The notes under the pieces: generated by a model
The model's input: the letters and a program-made list of their open reading frames with translations, nothing else
Told to the model about the DNA's origin: nothing
Database searches by the model: none
Translations under genes and position numbers: made by a program
NCBI GenBank assembly: GCA_938002965.1
Contig: CALKZY010000001.1
Coordinates: 1 to 64,000, forward strand
DNA: 64,000 nucleotides
Direction: 5' to 3'
From: an uncultured Acidimicrobiales bacterium
Lineage (GTDB): Bacteria; Actinomycetota; Acidimicrobiia; Acidimicrobiales; SZUA-35
Shown: positions 57,421 through 64,000 of the stretch, in pieces
How positions within the stretch are numbered: position 1 is the stretch's first letter
Layout: each line of letters starts with the position of its first letter

Positions 57421-57945
57421 ATGACTACCGGTAGGTCTACCAGACTTCTTCTCATCGGCCTAGGTCTGACCATGACCTTGATGGGGTGCTCATCGCAATC
57501 GCAGACAACGCTCAGACCAGGGCAGGCATCGGTCAGTCGAGTAGTTGACGGTGACACCATCGAAGTGGCTATCGGCAACGAGATTCACCGGGTCCGATTG
57601 TTGGGAATCGATGCGCCGGAAACCGTACACCCGACGAGACCGGAGCAATGCTACGGCCGGCAGGCCTCAGACGAGCTACGTCGTCTTCTACCCGCTGGCT
57701 CGGTCATCCAACTGTCGCGAGACATCGAACCACGAGATCACTTTGAACGCCTCCTGCTCTACGTCCACCGCGAAGACGGTCTGTTCGTCAACCAGTGGTT
57801 GGTAGACGAAGGTCTGGCCGATTCAGTCTTCTACGAGCCGAATACCTTCCATCGGGTGACGTTCACTCGGGCGGCCAACCGGGCCAAAGCAAACGGCGCA
57901 GGTCTGTGGGGAGCGTGCGAAGGCCCGGATCAACCGCTGCCCTGA
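57421..57945 (+). CDS. Thermonuclease (SNase)-like lipoprotein
   Basis: A 174-residue exported nuclease. An N-terminal signal with lipobox LMGC (Cys at about 23) anchors it outside the membrane. VSRVVDGDTIEV and RVRLLGIDAPETVHP are the SNase metal and substrate motifs. In RDHFERLLLYVH the second Arg lies where family members often have R-x-x-G-R-x-L-x-Y-V. LADSVFYEPNTFHRVTFTRAANRAKANGAGLWGAC closes the OB fold. Extracellular DNA or RNA may be its target, possibly for phosphate, as it faces pstS. Confidence 0.87.
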   Translation: MTTGRSTRLLLIGLGLTMTLMGCSSQSQTTLRPGQASVSRVVDGDTIEVAIGNEIHRVRLLGIDAPETVHPTRPEQCYGRQASDELRRLLPAGSVIQLSRDIEPRDHFERLLLYVHREDGLFVNQWLVDEGLADSVFYEPNTFHRVTFTRAANRAKANGAGLWGACEGPDQPLP

Positions 57946-58002
57946 CACAGTCAACCGGTCGCAGACCACCACTCACCCATACGAGCCGCTAGTGTCAGCT
58001 TT

Positions 58003-58851
58003 ATGAGCCGCCTGCTTGAGATCCTCGGCCGTGAGCCGACCGATCGGTTGGTCATCATCACCTGTGTTGGTTTGGGTTCCTCCAACGCCGCCAACCACGG
58101 TGTTCTGAACGCTCTTCGGGAAGGTTTAGCAACCTCGGCGGCAATCCAGGTGCCCTGTCCCTGGTCGCGAGCGGCCGCAGCCGAACACCGTGGCGAAGAC
58201 GTCGGTGTCTCACTTACGTTTATCTCCGAGCACGCTACCTACAGGTGGGGTCCGATCACCCGGGCCCCGTCGCTGCTGGACGGCAACGGTGGCTTTCCCA
58301 GCTCCAGCATGGACCTCGGCGAGCACGCCGACATCGACGAGGTCATTCGCGAGTCAAGAGCTCAGCTCGAACGAGCCGTCCTTTGGGGCTTCGACCCAAC
58401 CCACCTCAGCACCCACCTCGACGCGTTGTGCCACCGACCAGAGTTGTTCGACGCTTATCTGGAATTGGCGGTCGAGTTCAACCTCCCCATCAGCCTTCCC
58501 GACCCTACTATTGATCTCGGGTTCCCAGCCCACAAACTGGCGGGCGACGAGGGTCTGCTGGTACCCGATCGGGTGGTTTCACCACCGTTAGGCGGTGAAG
58601 CCCGACCCTTGGTTGATGAGGCCATCAATTCGCTGGAGCCGGGAGTGACCGAGATCCGGGTACGACCAGCCATCGACACACCAGAACTTCGAGCGATCAC
58701 TACTCAATGGCCCACACACGTCGGCGATGCTCATCTGGTCACCAGCGACTGGGCGTTCCGAGCGGCCTTGGCCCGATCCGGAGCGCTTACCATTGGCTTT
58801 CGTGAACTTCGGCAGGCCCAGCGTTCCCAGCGGTCTCCCCGGTTGCGCTAG
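58003..58851 (+). CDS. ChbG/YdjC-fold protein with lost metal ligands (likely pseudoenzyme)
   Basis: A 282-residue protein aligning along its length with the ChbG/HpnK/YdjC carbohydrate deacetylases (SAAIQVPCPWSRAAA, TYRWGPITRAPSLLDGNGG, RAQLERAVLWGFDPTHL). The catalytic site is changed: the usual N-A-D-D-x-G reads T-C-V-G-L-G at 20-25, the G-V-H-L-T His reads Ser (Ser70), and T-H-L-D-S-H reads T-H-L-S-T-H at 133-138. Two of the three known zinc ligands would be missing. It may bind rather than deacetylate. Its TAG shares CTAG with the SCP2-like gene's stop. Confidence 0.8.
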   Translation: MSRLLEILGREPTDRLVIITCVGLGSSNAANHGVLNALREGLATSAAIQVPCPWSRAAAAEHRGEDVGVSLTFISEHATYRWGPITRAPSLLDGNGGFPSSSMDLGEHADIDEVIRESRAQLERAVLWGFDPTHLSTHLDALCHRPELFDAYLELAVEFNLPISLPDPTIDLGFPAHKLAGDEGLLVPDRVVSPPLGGEARPLVDEAINSLEPGVTEIRVRPAIDTPELRAITTQWPTHVGDAHLVTSDWAFRAALARSGALTIGFRELRQAQRSQRSPRLR

Positions 58852-59195
58852 TCGGCAGCCTGGGACAGGTCGACCGACTCGAACAGTTCGACGAGCGATA
58901 AGAACGCTCCGATCGAGCCTTCAGGTTTCACATCGCCCTTGATGTACGACGTTGCCAGCGACTCCCGGCCAGCCAACAGGTCATTTAGTTGGCTACCGGT
59001 AAACGGCACGCTGACCGACACATCGTCGTCGACGCCACCGCCCGTGACGCGACCCGACTCCAGCGCCACTACGGCACGTCGGGTCTTGCCAATGGTGAGA
59101 GCGACGGTAGCCGGACCCGCTGTCGTCTCTGGAGCGTCGGATGTGGCCGCCACCAGAGTATCGATCCACTCTTCGCTTAGGAGTTCAGCCGCCAT
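58848..59195 (-). CDS. SCP2 sterol-carrier-like domain protein
   Basis: A 115-residue single-domain protein of the SCP2 fold: a central beta sheet (ATVALTIGKTRRAVVALESGRVTGG) and a helical end (FTGSQLNDLLAGRESLATSYIKGDVKPEGSIGAFLSLVELFESV), the typical lipid-binding pocket. Similar domains also close mycothiol-dependent isomerases. Its ATG overlaps the stop of the preceding mca gene (ATGA), so it is translated together with it, which hints at a link to thiol metabolism. It is convergent with the ChbG-like gene. Confidence 0.82.
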   Translation of the reverse strand: MAAELLSEEWIDTLVAATSDAPETTAGPATVALTIGKTRRAVVALESGRVTGGGVDDDVSVSVPFTGSQLNDLLAGRESLATSYIKGDVKPEGSIGAFLSLVELFESVDLSQAAD

Positions 59196-60040
59196 CAGGT
59201 AAGTCCTTCCAGCAAGTCGGACTCAGGAAGAGAGGTCTCCACCTTCGACCGGGCCAAGATGTAGTCCTCATAGGGATAGGCGTCAGCCGCCTCGGCGTCC
59301 GGGAGGCCGAACCAGAATTTCTCCTCCGGGTCGACTTGGGTCTCGTGAGCAAGCAAGGCTTCACGTCGAGCCCAGTAGAAGTCGGCGACATCGACCTTGG
59401 TGGTGATTCTGTGATCCTGCGATTCGCGCTCAAACCACCTTTCATCAAACGGCGACTCCAGTCCGAGCTGCTCGAAGCGTTCGTGATGGGCCAGCATTCT
59501 GGCTCGGCTCCACGTCGAGTAATAGAGCTTCTGAGGTTCAAACGGCTCCCCAGCATCGGGATACCACCCAGAGTCACCCGAGCGCTCGAAGGCAAGGATC
59601 GAGATGTCGTAGACCCGAAGATGATCGGGGTGGCGGTAGCCCTGTTGGTTGTCGGAATAGGTGATGACCACATCCGGCCGGTAACGCCGGAACAAACCGA
59701 CAAGTCGGCCTGTGGCCTCTTCGATGTCGGCCTGGGCGAAGCAATCCGGATTGGCGTTGGCCTCGCTGTCCTCCATGCCGGAGTCGCGGTAACCGAGCCA
59801 CTCAAGATGTTGAAAACCGATGGCCTTGACCGAGCGTTCCAACTCGGCGGCCCGGACTGTTGGCAAGTTCTCCAGCACTTCAGGCCGATCCATGGCCTTG
59901 TTGATGATCTCGCCCTCCTCTCCCCCGGTGCAACACACCAGAACCGTTGTGTGGCCTTCAGCCACGTACCGGGCGATAGTCGGTGCGCCCTTGGACGCCT
60001 CATCATCAGGATGAGCGTGAACGCTAAGGATGACTGCCAT
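59195..60040 (-). CDS. mca: Mycothiol S-conjugate amidase
   Basis: A 281-residue zinc hydrolase of the PIG-L/MshB family. HAHPDDEASKG near the N-terminus and GYRHPDHLRVYD in the middle provide the His-Asp-His zinc site. The protein is longer than MshB-type GlcNAc deacetylases and has the Mca-like ERFEQLGLESPFDERWFERESQD section. Mca cleaves mycothiol conjugates of electrophiles into a mercapturate and GlcN-Ins. The ATG at 60040 is chosen over the upstream TTG/GTG-type start at 60079. Confidence 0.9.
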   Translation of the reverse strand: MAVILSVHAHPDDEASKGAPTIARYVAEGHTTVLVCCTGGEEGEIINKAMDRPEVLENLPTVRAAELERSVKAIGFQHLEWLGYRDSGMEDSEANANPDCFAQADIEEATGRLVGLFRRYRPDVVITYSDNQQGYRHPDHLRVYDISILAFERSGDSGWYPDAGEPFEPQKLYYSTWSRARMLAHHERFEQLGLESPFDERWFERESQDHRITTKVDVADFYWARREALLAHETQVDPEEKFWFGLPDAEAADAYPYEDYILARSKVETSLPESDLLEGLT

Positions 60041-60211
60041 ATCTCTAAAACTACCGACAAAAATCACCGCAAAAGTCACCGGATATAGACGCCGTGAGTA
60101 GTCACCGTTAACGCCCAGCCTGTCACGAAAGGAATTTCTTCGTTGTCAGGTTTGCTATGGACCACGGTCGCTGTGTCAGTCTCGACCCACCGACAAACTC
60201 AAGGACGGGCC

Positions 60212-61027
60212 ATGCCACCATCAAGTAGCAACAGCCAACAGGATCAAGTGCTGTTGGCGATGACCAACTTGCGAGATCAGGGCGGCTACCGAACCGAGGA
60301 CGGTGGCGTGATCCGCACCGGTTTGTTGTATCGGGGTGGACACATGGCCGACCTTGATGACAGCCAGCGTGACACCTATCAGGCCCTTGACCTGGCAACC
60401 ATCGTCGACCTACGCAGACACGACGAGATTGACAAACGGCCGACCCCGACCTTCGGTGACGAGACAAACTTGCACTGCTCGGTCTCAGAGGGCGACTCGG
60501 CCTTCGCTCAAATGGCCGGATTTTTAGAAGACCCCGACGCCGCCGACAGGATCGTCGCCGCTGGAGCCGGGTACTACGAGCGAATCATCACCCACAATCT
60601 AAGTCGATTCAAACCCGTCTTCGGCGCCCTACTCGACCCGGACCGCCTACCGGCGTTGTTCCACTGCACCGCAGGCAAAGATCGCACTGGATTCACCGGA
60701 GCTGCGATATTGACCTGGCTCGGGGTTCCCCAGGACGTCGTGATGGCGGACTTTCTTTTGAGCAACGAGGTTCGTCGGCCTTACACGGAACGGCGGGCCA
60801 AAGAACTTCGCGTTCAGTTGGCGGCCACGCGCGGCGTCGAACCAGTCGACATACCCGAACGGGAGGTTCAAGCATTCCGCACACTGCTCTCGGTGAGCGA
60901 GTCGTATCTCCTGGCCGTCCACGAGGCCGTTGCCGAGCGTTACGGCAACTGGGATCAGCTTCGACGCAAAGGGCTGGGTATCGACGACTCGACGTTCGAA
61001 CGGTTCCGCCAAGCCGTCGTTGAGTGA
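60212..61027 (+). CDS. Protein tyrosine phosphatase family (PtpB-like)
   Basis: A 271-residue cysteine phosphatase. NLRDQGGYRTEDGGVIRTGLLYRGGHMADL at about 17-46 is the typical start of the bacterial PtpB/YvhJ-like family, and HCTAGKDRTG at 151-160 is the C-x5-R active site (Cys152) with the K-D extra acid. Substrates may be phosphotyrosine or phosphoinositides. AAGGA seven bases before the ATG at 60212 fixes the start over a TTG at 60143. It is divergent from mca. Confidence 0.9.
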   Translation: MPPSSSNSQQDQVLLAMTNLRDQGGYRTEDGGVIRTGLLYRGGHMADLDDSQRDTYQALDLATIVDLRRHDEIDKRPTPTFGDETNLHCSVSEGDSAFAQMAGFLEDPDAADRIVAAGAGYYERIITHNLSRFKPVFGALLDPDRLPALFHCTAGKDRTGFTGAAILTWLGVPQDVVMADFLLSNEVRRPYTERRAKELRVQLAATRGVEPVDIPEREVQAFRTLLSVSESYLLAVHEAVAERYGNWDQLRRKGLGIDDSTFERFRQAVVE

Positions 61028-61236
61028 GCGTTCTGGATGAGCGCAGTGCCAGGCGCTCAGTGACATGAGCGGCATTGGGCGCGGAGCCACCACTAAAACC
61101 CATGAAGCAACCACCGACTGGTCGACTGGATATGCGCCACCGCCAACAATAAAGTTACGGCTGGGGGGAAGCGACTATGGTGTCTAACAATGATCTGGGA
61201 GTTGCGGCTCCGGGAGAATGTGAACTGTGAGGGTGA

Positions 61237-61707
61237 ATGAGTGAATCTGCGCTTTGGGCCACAATCTGGTTGACGGCCGCTGCCGTCTTCGGCATCGGCG
61301 AGATGCTCCTGGCCGGTTCGTTCTTTCTCCTGCCTTTTGCCGCTGGCGCCGTCATGGCCGGACTAGTAGCAGCACTCATCCCCGGCCCGCTTTGGAGCTG
61401 GCTGGCGTTCATCGTCGGATCACTGGGAGCCTTCACCGCCATGAGGCCAATGGCCCGTCGGCTTGACGAGAACGCACCGGAAACCGCAGGAGTGGGCGCC
61501 AATCGACTTATCGGTGCCGTCGGTGTTGTCACCGAGTCCATCTCGGCCACACCGGGCGACGCCGGCATGGTCAAAGTCGGTTCCGAGGATTGGCGAGCCG
61601 ATTCACCGTCCGGGGTAGCTATCTCGCTGGGAGCGAAAGTCGAGGTCACCGAAGTTCACGGGACCCGGCTCATTGTCGTGCCGGCGCCCTACCAGGACAT
61701 CCGCTAG
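61237..61707 (+). CDS. NfeD-like membrane protein
   Basis: A 156-residue protein with about three membrane helices (roughly 7-27, 31-50 and 53-72) and a C-terminal OB fold ([33 protein letters not shown]), the short NfeD form. NfeD and SPFH/stomatin proteins are encoded together in most bacteria and assemble flotillin-like membrane domains. It precedes the SPFH gene by 67 bases. ATG start. Confidence 0.9.
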   Translation: MSESALWATIWLTAAAVFGIGEMLLAGSFFLLPFAAGAVMAGLVAALIPGPLWSWLAFIVGSLGAFTAMRPMARRLDENAPETAGVGANRLIGAVGVVTESISATPGDAGMVKVGSEDWRADSPSGVAISLGAKVEVTEVHGTRLIVVPAPYQDIR

Positions 61708-61774
61708 CCGCCATCCACAATCGTTACTTGAAGTACCCGCCACACAAGAATCAAAGAGAGTTAGAGGGATCGTC

Positions 61775-62950
61775 ATGTTTGGTCCAGCACTATTTCTGCT
61801 CGTCCTACTCGTCATCGTCGTGTTGGTCTACGTCGCCTTGGGTGTACGCATCGTGCGTCCCTACCAACGCGGCGTGGTCGAACAGCTCGGTCGGTACAAA
61901 GAGACCGTCGATCCTGGGCTTCGGATCATCAAACCGATCCTGGAACGAATGCGTACCGTTGACATGCGAGAACAGGTCATCGATGTTCCTCCGCAAGAGG
62001 TCATAACCGAAGACAACGTGGCCGTTTCGGTCGACGCCGTCATCTACTTCGAGCCAACCGACCCCCAGCGCCTGCTGTACAACGTCAACAACTTCATACT
62101 TGCCGTCACCAAACTGGCCCAAACCAACCTGCGTAACGTCATCGGCGAAATGTCGCTCGATGAAGCGTTCACGTCCCGAGAACGGGTCAACGCTGCACTC
62201 CGGCAAATTCTCGACGACGCTACCGACAAATGGGGCGTACGGGTAGTCCGAGTTGAGATTCAACGAATCGATCCGCCGGCCGATGTCATGTCCGCCATGC
62301 ACGAGCAGATGAAGGCCGAGCGAACCCGTCGAGCGGTTGTCACCGAGGCTGAAGGTACCCGTGAAGCCGAGGTCACCAGGGCCGAAGGCGAAAAGCAAGC
62401 AGCGATTCTCACCGCTGAAGGTGTCCGCCAACGAGACATCCTCACCGCCGAGGGTGAAGCGCAAGCAGTCAAAACCAGAGCCGACGCCGAACAATACCGG
62501 ATCGAGCAAGTGGCCTTGGGCGAAGCCGACGCCATCCACAACGTCTACCGGGCCATCAGTGAAGCAGGCACCGACGATCGAGTCATAGCCATCAAGTACC
62601 TGGAGGCGTTGCAGGGCATCGCTGACGGTCAAGCAACCAAGATCTTCGTTCCAGCCGACATGAGTGCCACGTTGGGGACTCTGGGCGGTATCGCCGAGCT
62701 TCTACGCGACGGTGACTTTCCTCCGGCCGTACCCCGCTCACAAACCGAAGCGGCATCGGCTCGCCAACAGCCAACCACAGCCTCCCAATCGGCAGGTGGC
62801 GGTCAACGCGCCGTGGCTCGACGTCCGGTGGTCACCCAGCCGGCTCCTCAGCCCACGCCGGTGCAAGGGAACCCTATGGGCACAACGCCCGGGCCGCCGG
62901 CCCAGCAGACCCCGCCACCGCCTTTCGTCGAGCCACCGTTCGATCAGTAG
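61775..62950 (+). CDS. SPFH/stomatin-family protein
   Basis: A 391-residue protein: one N-terminal membrane segment (about 3-25), an SPFH domain ([28 protein letters not shown], then [23 protein letters not shown]), a charged coiled coil rich in Glu/Ala/Arg at about 185-260 ([19 protein letters not shown] repeats), and a Pro/Gln-rich tail after about 320. AGAGGGA precedes the ATG at 61775. With the NfeD gene it likely scaffolds membrane microdomains. Confidence 0.93.
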   Translation: MFGPALFLLVLLVIVVLVYVALGVRIVRPYQRGVVEQLGRYKETVDPGLRIIKPILERMRTVDMREQVIDVPPQEVITEDNVAVSVDAVIYFEPTDPQRLLYNVNNFILAVTKLAQTNLRNVIGEMSLDEAFTSRERVNAALRQILDDATDKWGVRVVRVEIQRIDPPADVMSAMHEQMKAERTRRAVVTEAEGTREAEVTRAEGEKQAAILTAEGVRQRDILTAEGEAQAVKTRADAEQYRIEQVALGEADAIHNVYRAISEAGTDDRVIAIKYLEALQGIADGQATKIFVPADMSATLGTLGGIAELLRDGDFPPAVPRSQTEAASARQQPTTASQSAGGGQRAVARRPVVTQPAPQPTPVQGNPMGTTPGPPAQQTPPPPFVEPPFDQ

Positions 62951-62996
62951 CAGATCGGTAGTAGAGCGATAGCAGCCAGAACTCGGCGCCGATGCG

Positions 62997-64000
62997 CTAA
63001 CGGCTCCCAGCAGATTCAATCGGCTCCAACTCGGCATCGCCGTCCTCGCCTTCGACCAGCCTCCAACCGAGCAGAGCAGCCAAAACCTCTGTTCCCTCCT
63101 CCGGGCCGCTGGCCAGAATACGGTCGTTGGCCCGAAGAGTCGTCGACCGGCCGGGACGGTACAGGTAGCGACCGTCGCGCTCAATAGCCAAAACGTTGAA
63201 CCCCGGTTCGATCGGAAGGTCCAACTCGCCCAGCGTCGAACCCACAGCCGGGGACTGGGCGGCCACCGGCATGAGAACAGCCGAATCGTCGGTATCGCCA
63301 AGAGCAATGTGCAGAACCGGATGAAGGTCGCTTTGCTTTTCCACCAGCCACACCATCTGTTGGGCCTGGTCTCCGAGATCTTCGGCCGCAGCCCCGAGGT
63401 GCAACAACCCGCGAAGCGGCTTGGGGTTGACGTCGTCACCGGCGGCCCGCAAAACCCACAATTCCAGCCGAATCTTCATCTCGTCCAGGCGATCCTCCAG
63501 ATGGCAGACCTCGGCGGCCAGGCTCCGATCTCGGAACATCAATGCCGAGTAGGCCAATCCCACGGCCGCTTCCGACAAGTTCTTCATTTCCACCAAGGTG
63601 TCGACTGCCCGATCCAGGTCGGTGAGCACCGTTGATTCGGCATCGCTGGGAGGCGGATTCCAAGCCGGTGCTCCGGCCAACTCTCGGAGCCGGATGATTC
63701 CGTCGGGCGAGCCCCGTAGGAACAGCACATCGCCTGGGTTGAGAATCTCGTCACCGTCAGGATCAATGACCCAACGACGGTCACGGCGAATCGCCATGAC
63801 CCGCATGCCGCTAACCACCGGCAACTCGAACGAACCCAGCGGTCGGTTGGCGAAATGTGAGCCGTCAGCGACCGCCACCCGATGAGAGACCTCTTCAGCC
63901 TCGCTGAGATCCACCAGAAGCTGTCGGGGAATGCCCAGCCGTCGACTAACGATGCGAGCGATGTCGACAGCGTCATTGCCGATGGCCTCCACCGCGCTGA
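62997..64000 (-). CDS. PhoU-TrkA-C type potassium channel/transport regulator (5' partial)
   Basis: The frame is open to the right edge, so the N-terminus is missing. What is seen: the end of a helical PhoU-like segment (EAIGNDAVDIARIV), a TrkA-C/RCK-C domain (about 30-105: VADGSHFANRPLGSFELPVVSGMRVMAIRRD ... DVLFLRG), a second PhoU-like helical region (about 115-225) and a second TrkA-C domain (about 240-320). This repeated order is found in actinobacterial K+ channel accessory proteins. A GTG at 63992 is not the likely true start. Confidence 0.85.
   Translation of the reverse strand, partial: SAVEAIGNDAVDIARIVSRRLGIPRQLLVDLSEAEEVSHRVAVADGSHFANRPLGSFELPVVSGMRVMAIRRDRRWVIDPDGDEILNPGDVLFLRGSPDGIIRLRELAGAPAWNPPPSDAESTVLTDLDRAVDTLVEMKNLSEAAVGLAYSALMFRDRSLAAEVCHLEDRLDEMKIRLELWVLRAAGDDVNPKPLRGLLHLGAAAEDLGDQAQQMVWLVEKQSDLHPVLHIALGDTDDSAVLMPVAAQSPAVGSTLGELDLPIEPGFNVLAIERDGRYLYRPGRSTTLRANDRILASGPEEGTEVLAALLGWRLVEGEDGDAELEPIESAGSR

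Overview
This is a contiguous stretch of a high-GC actinobacterial chromosome with dense genes on both strands. Several genes point to Actinobacteria: a mycothiol-conjugate amidase (Mca), the NucS mismatch endonuclease, a UvrD2-type helicase with an HRDC domain, an actinobacterial fused 2-oxoglutarate enzyme (Kgd), EttA, a GTP-type PEP carboxykinase and an F420-type LLM oxidoreductase. Many acyl-CoA genes (CaiB/Mcr racemase, paired malyl-CoA lyases, enoyl-CoA hydratase, MFE2-like SDR) suggest an aerobic heterotroph, perhaps of the Acidimicrobiia. That placement is an inference from gene content, not a phylogeny. I recognise no rRNA, tRNA, CRISPR array, insertion sequence or prophage.

Layout. 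1-3.4 kb: the tail of an ABC-ATPase/FHA fusion, two coupled family-2 glycosyltransferases and a small zinc ribbon. 3.4-9.7 kb: recG, a CDP-alcohol phosphotransferase-like gene, a cold-shock-like gene, pckG and ispD. 9.9-16.5 kb: an EcsC protein, small membrane proteins, an S2P-like protease, a CaiB/Mcr racemase, a GNAT, a TlpA-like/CcdA-like pair and a coiled-coil membrane protein. 16.5-22.4 kb: epoxide hydrolase, two HpcH/CitE lyases, an MFS carrier and an ACT-malic enzyme. 22.4-33.2 kb: a bPH2 protein, uvrD2, a Na+/H+ antiporter with universal-stress domains, xth, kgd and a HAD phosphatase. 33.3-41.4 kb: a NYN-S1-lysine-rich fusion, ettA, a zinc-ribbon protein, cysQ, enoyl-CoA hydratase, an AarF kinase and nucS. 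41.5-49.4 kb: a VanW protein, a geranylgeranyl-reductase-family flavoprotein, a GrdB/PrdB-like candidate selenoprotein, an SDR, and NTF2, PAP2 and VOC genes. 49.8-64 kb: a HerA-like ATPase, a CBS-less IMPDH/GMPR, a 2-hydroxyacid dehydrogenase, an LLM oxidoreductase, pstS, a nuclease lipoprotein, a degenerate ChbG/YdjC protein, SCP2-mca, a tyrosine phosphatase, an NfeD-SPFH pair and the end of a PhoU/TrkA-C protein.

Most notable. The gene at 45705-46700 reads through one in-frame TGA (46218-46220) into sequence that continues the same family, with the Sec codon in a U-P-V-C context and a hairpin starting at the TGA. I read it as an undescribed actinobacterial selenoprotein related to glycine/D-proline reductase B subunits. 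Also worth attention: the NYN ribonuclease-S1-histone-like tail fusion with a possible internal start; a ChbG/YdjC protein whose metal ligands appear to be gone; twin glycosyltransferases sharing a C-terminal module; and an ABC transporter-FHA fusion whose linker is almost free of G.

Metabolically, pckG, the malic enzyme, the malyl-CoA-type lyases, kgd and the glyoxylate/hydroxypyruvate-reductase-like enzyme together outline C4/C2 acid interconversion around the TCA cycle. The mca-SCP2 pair and nucS represent actinobacterial thiol and mismatch-repair biology.
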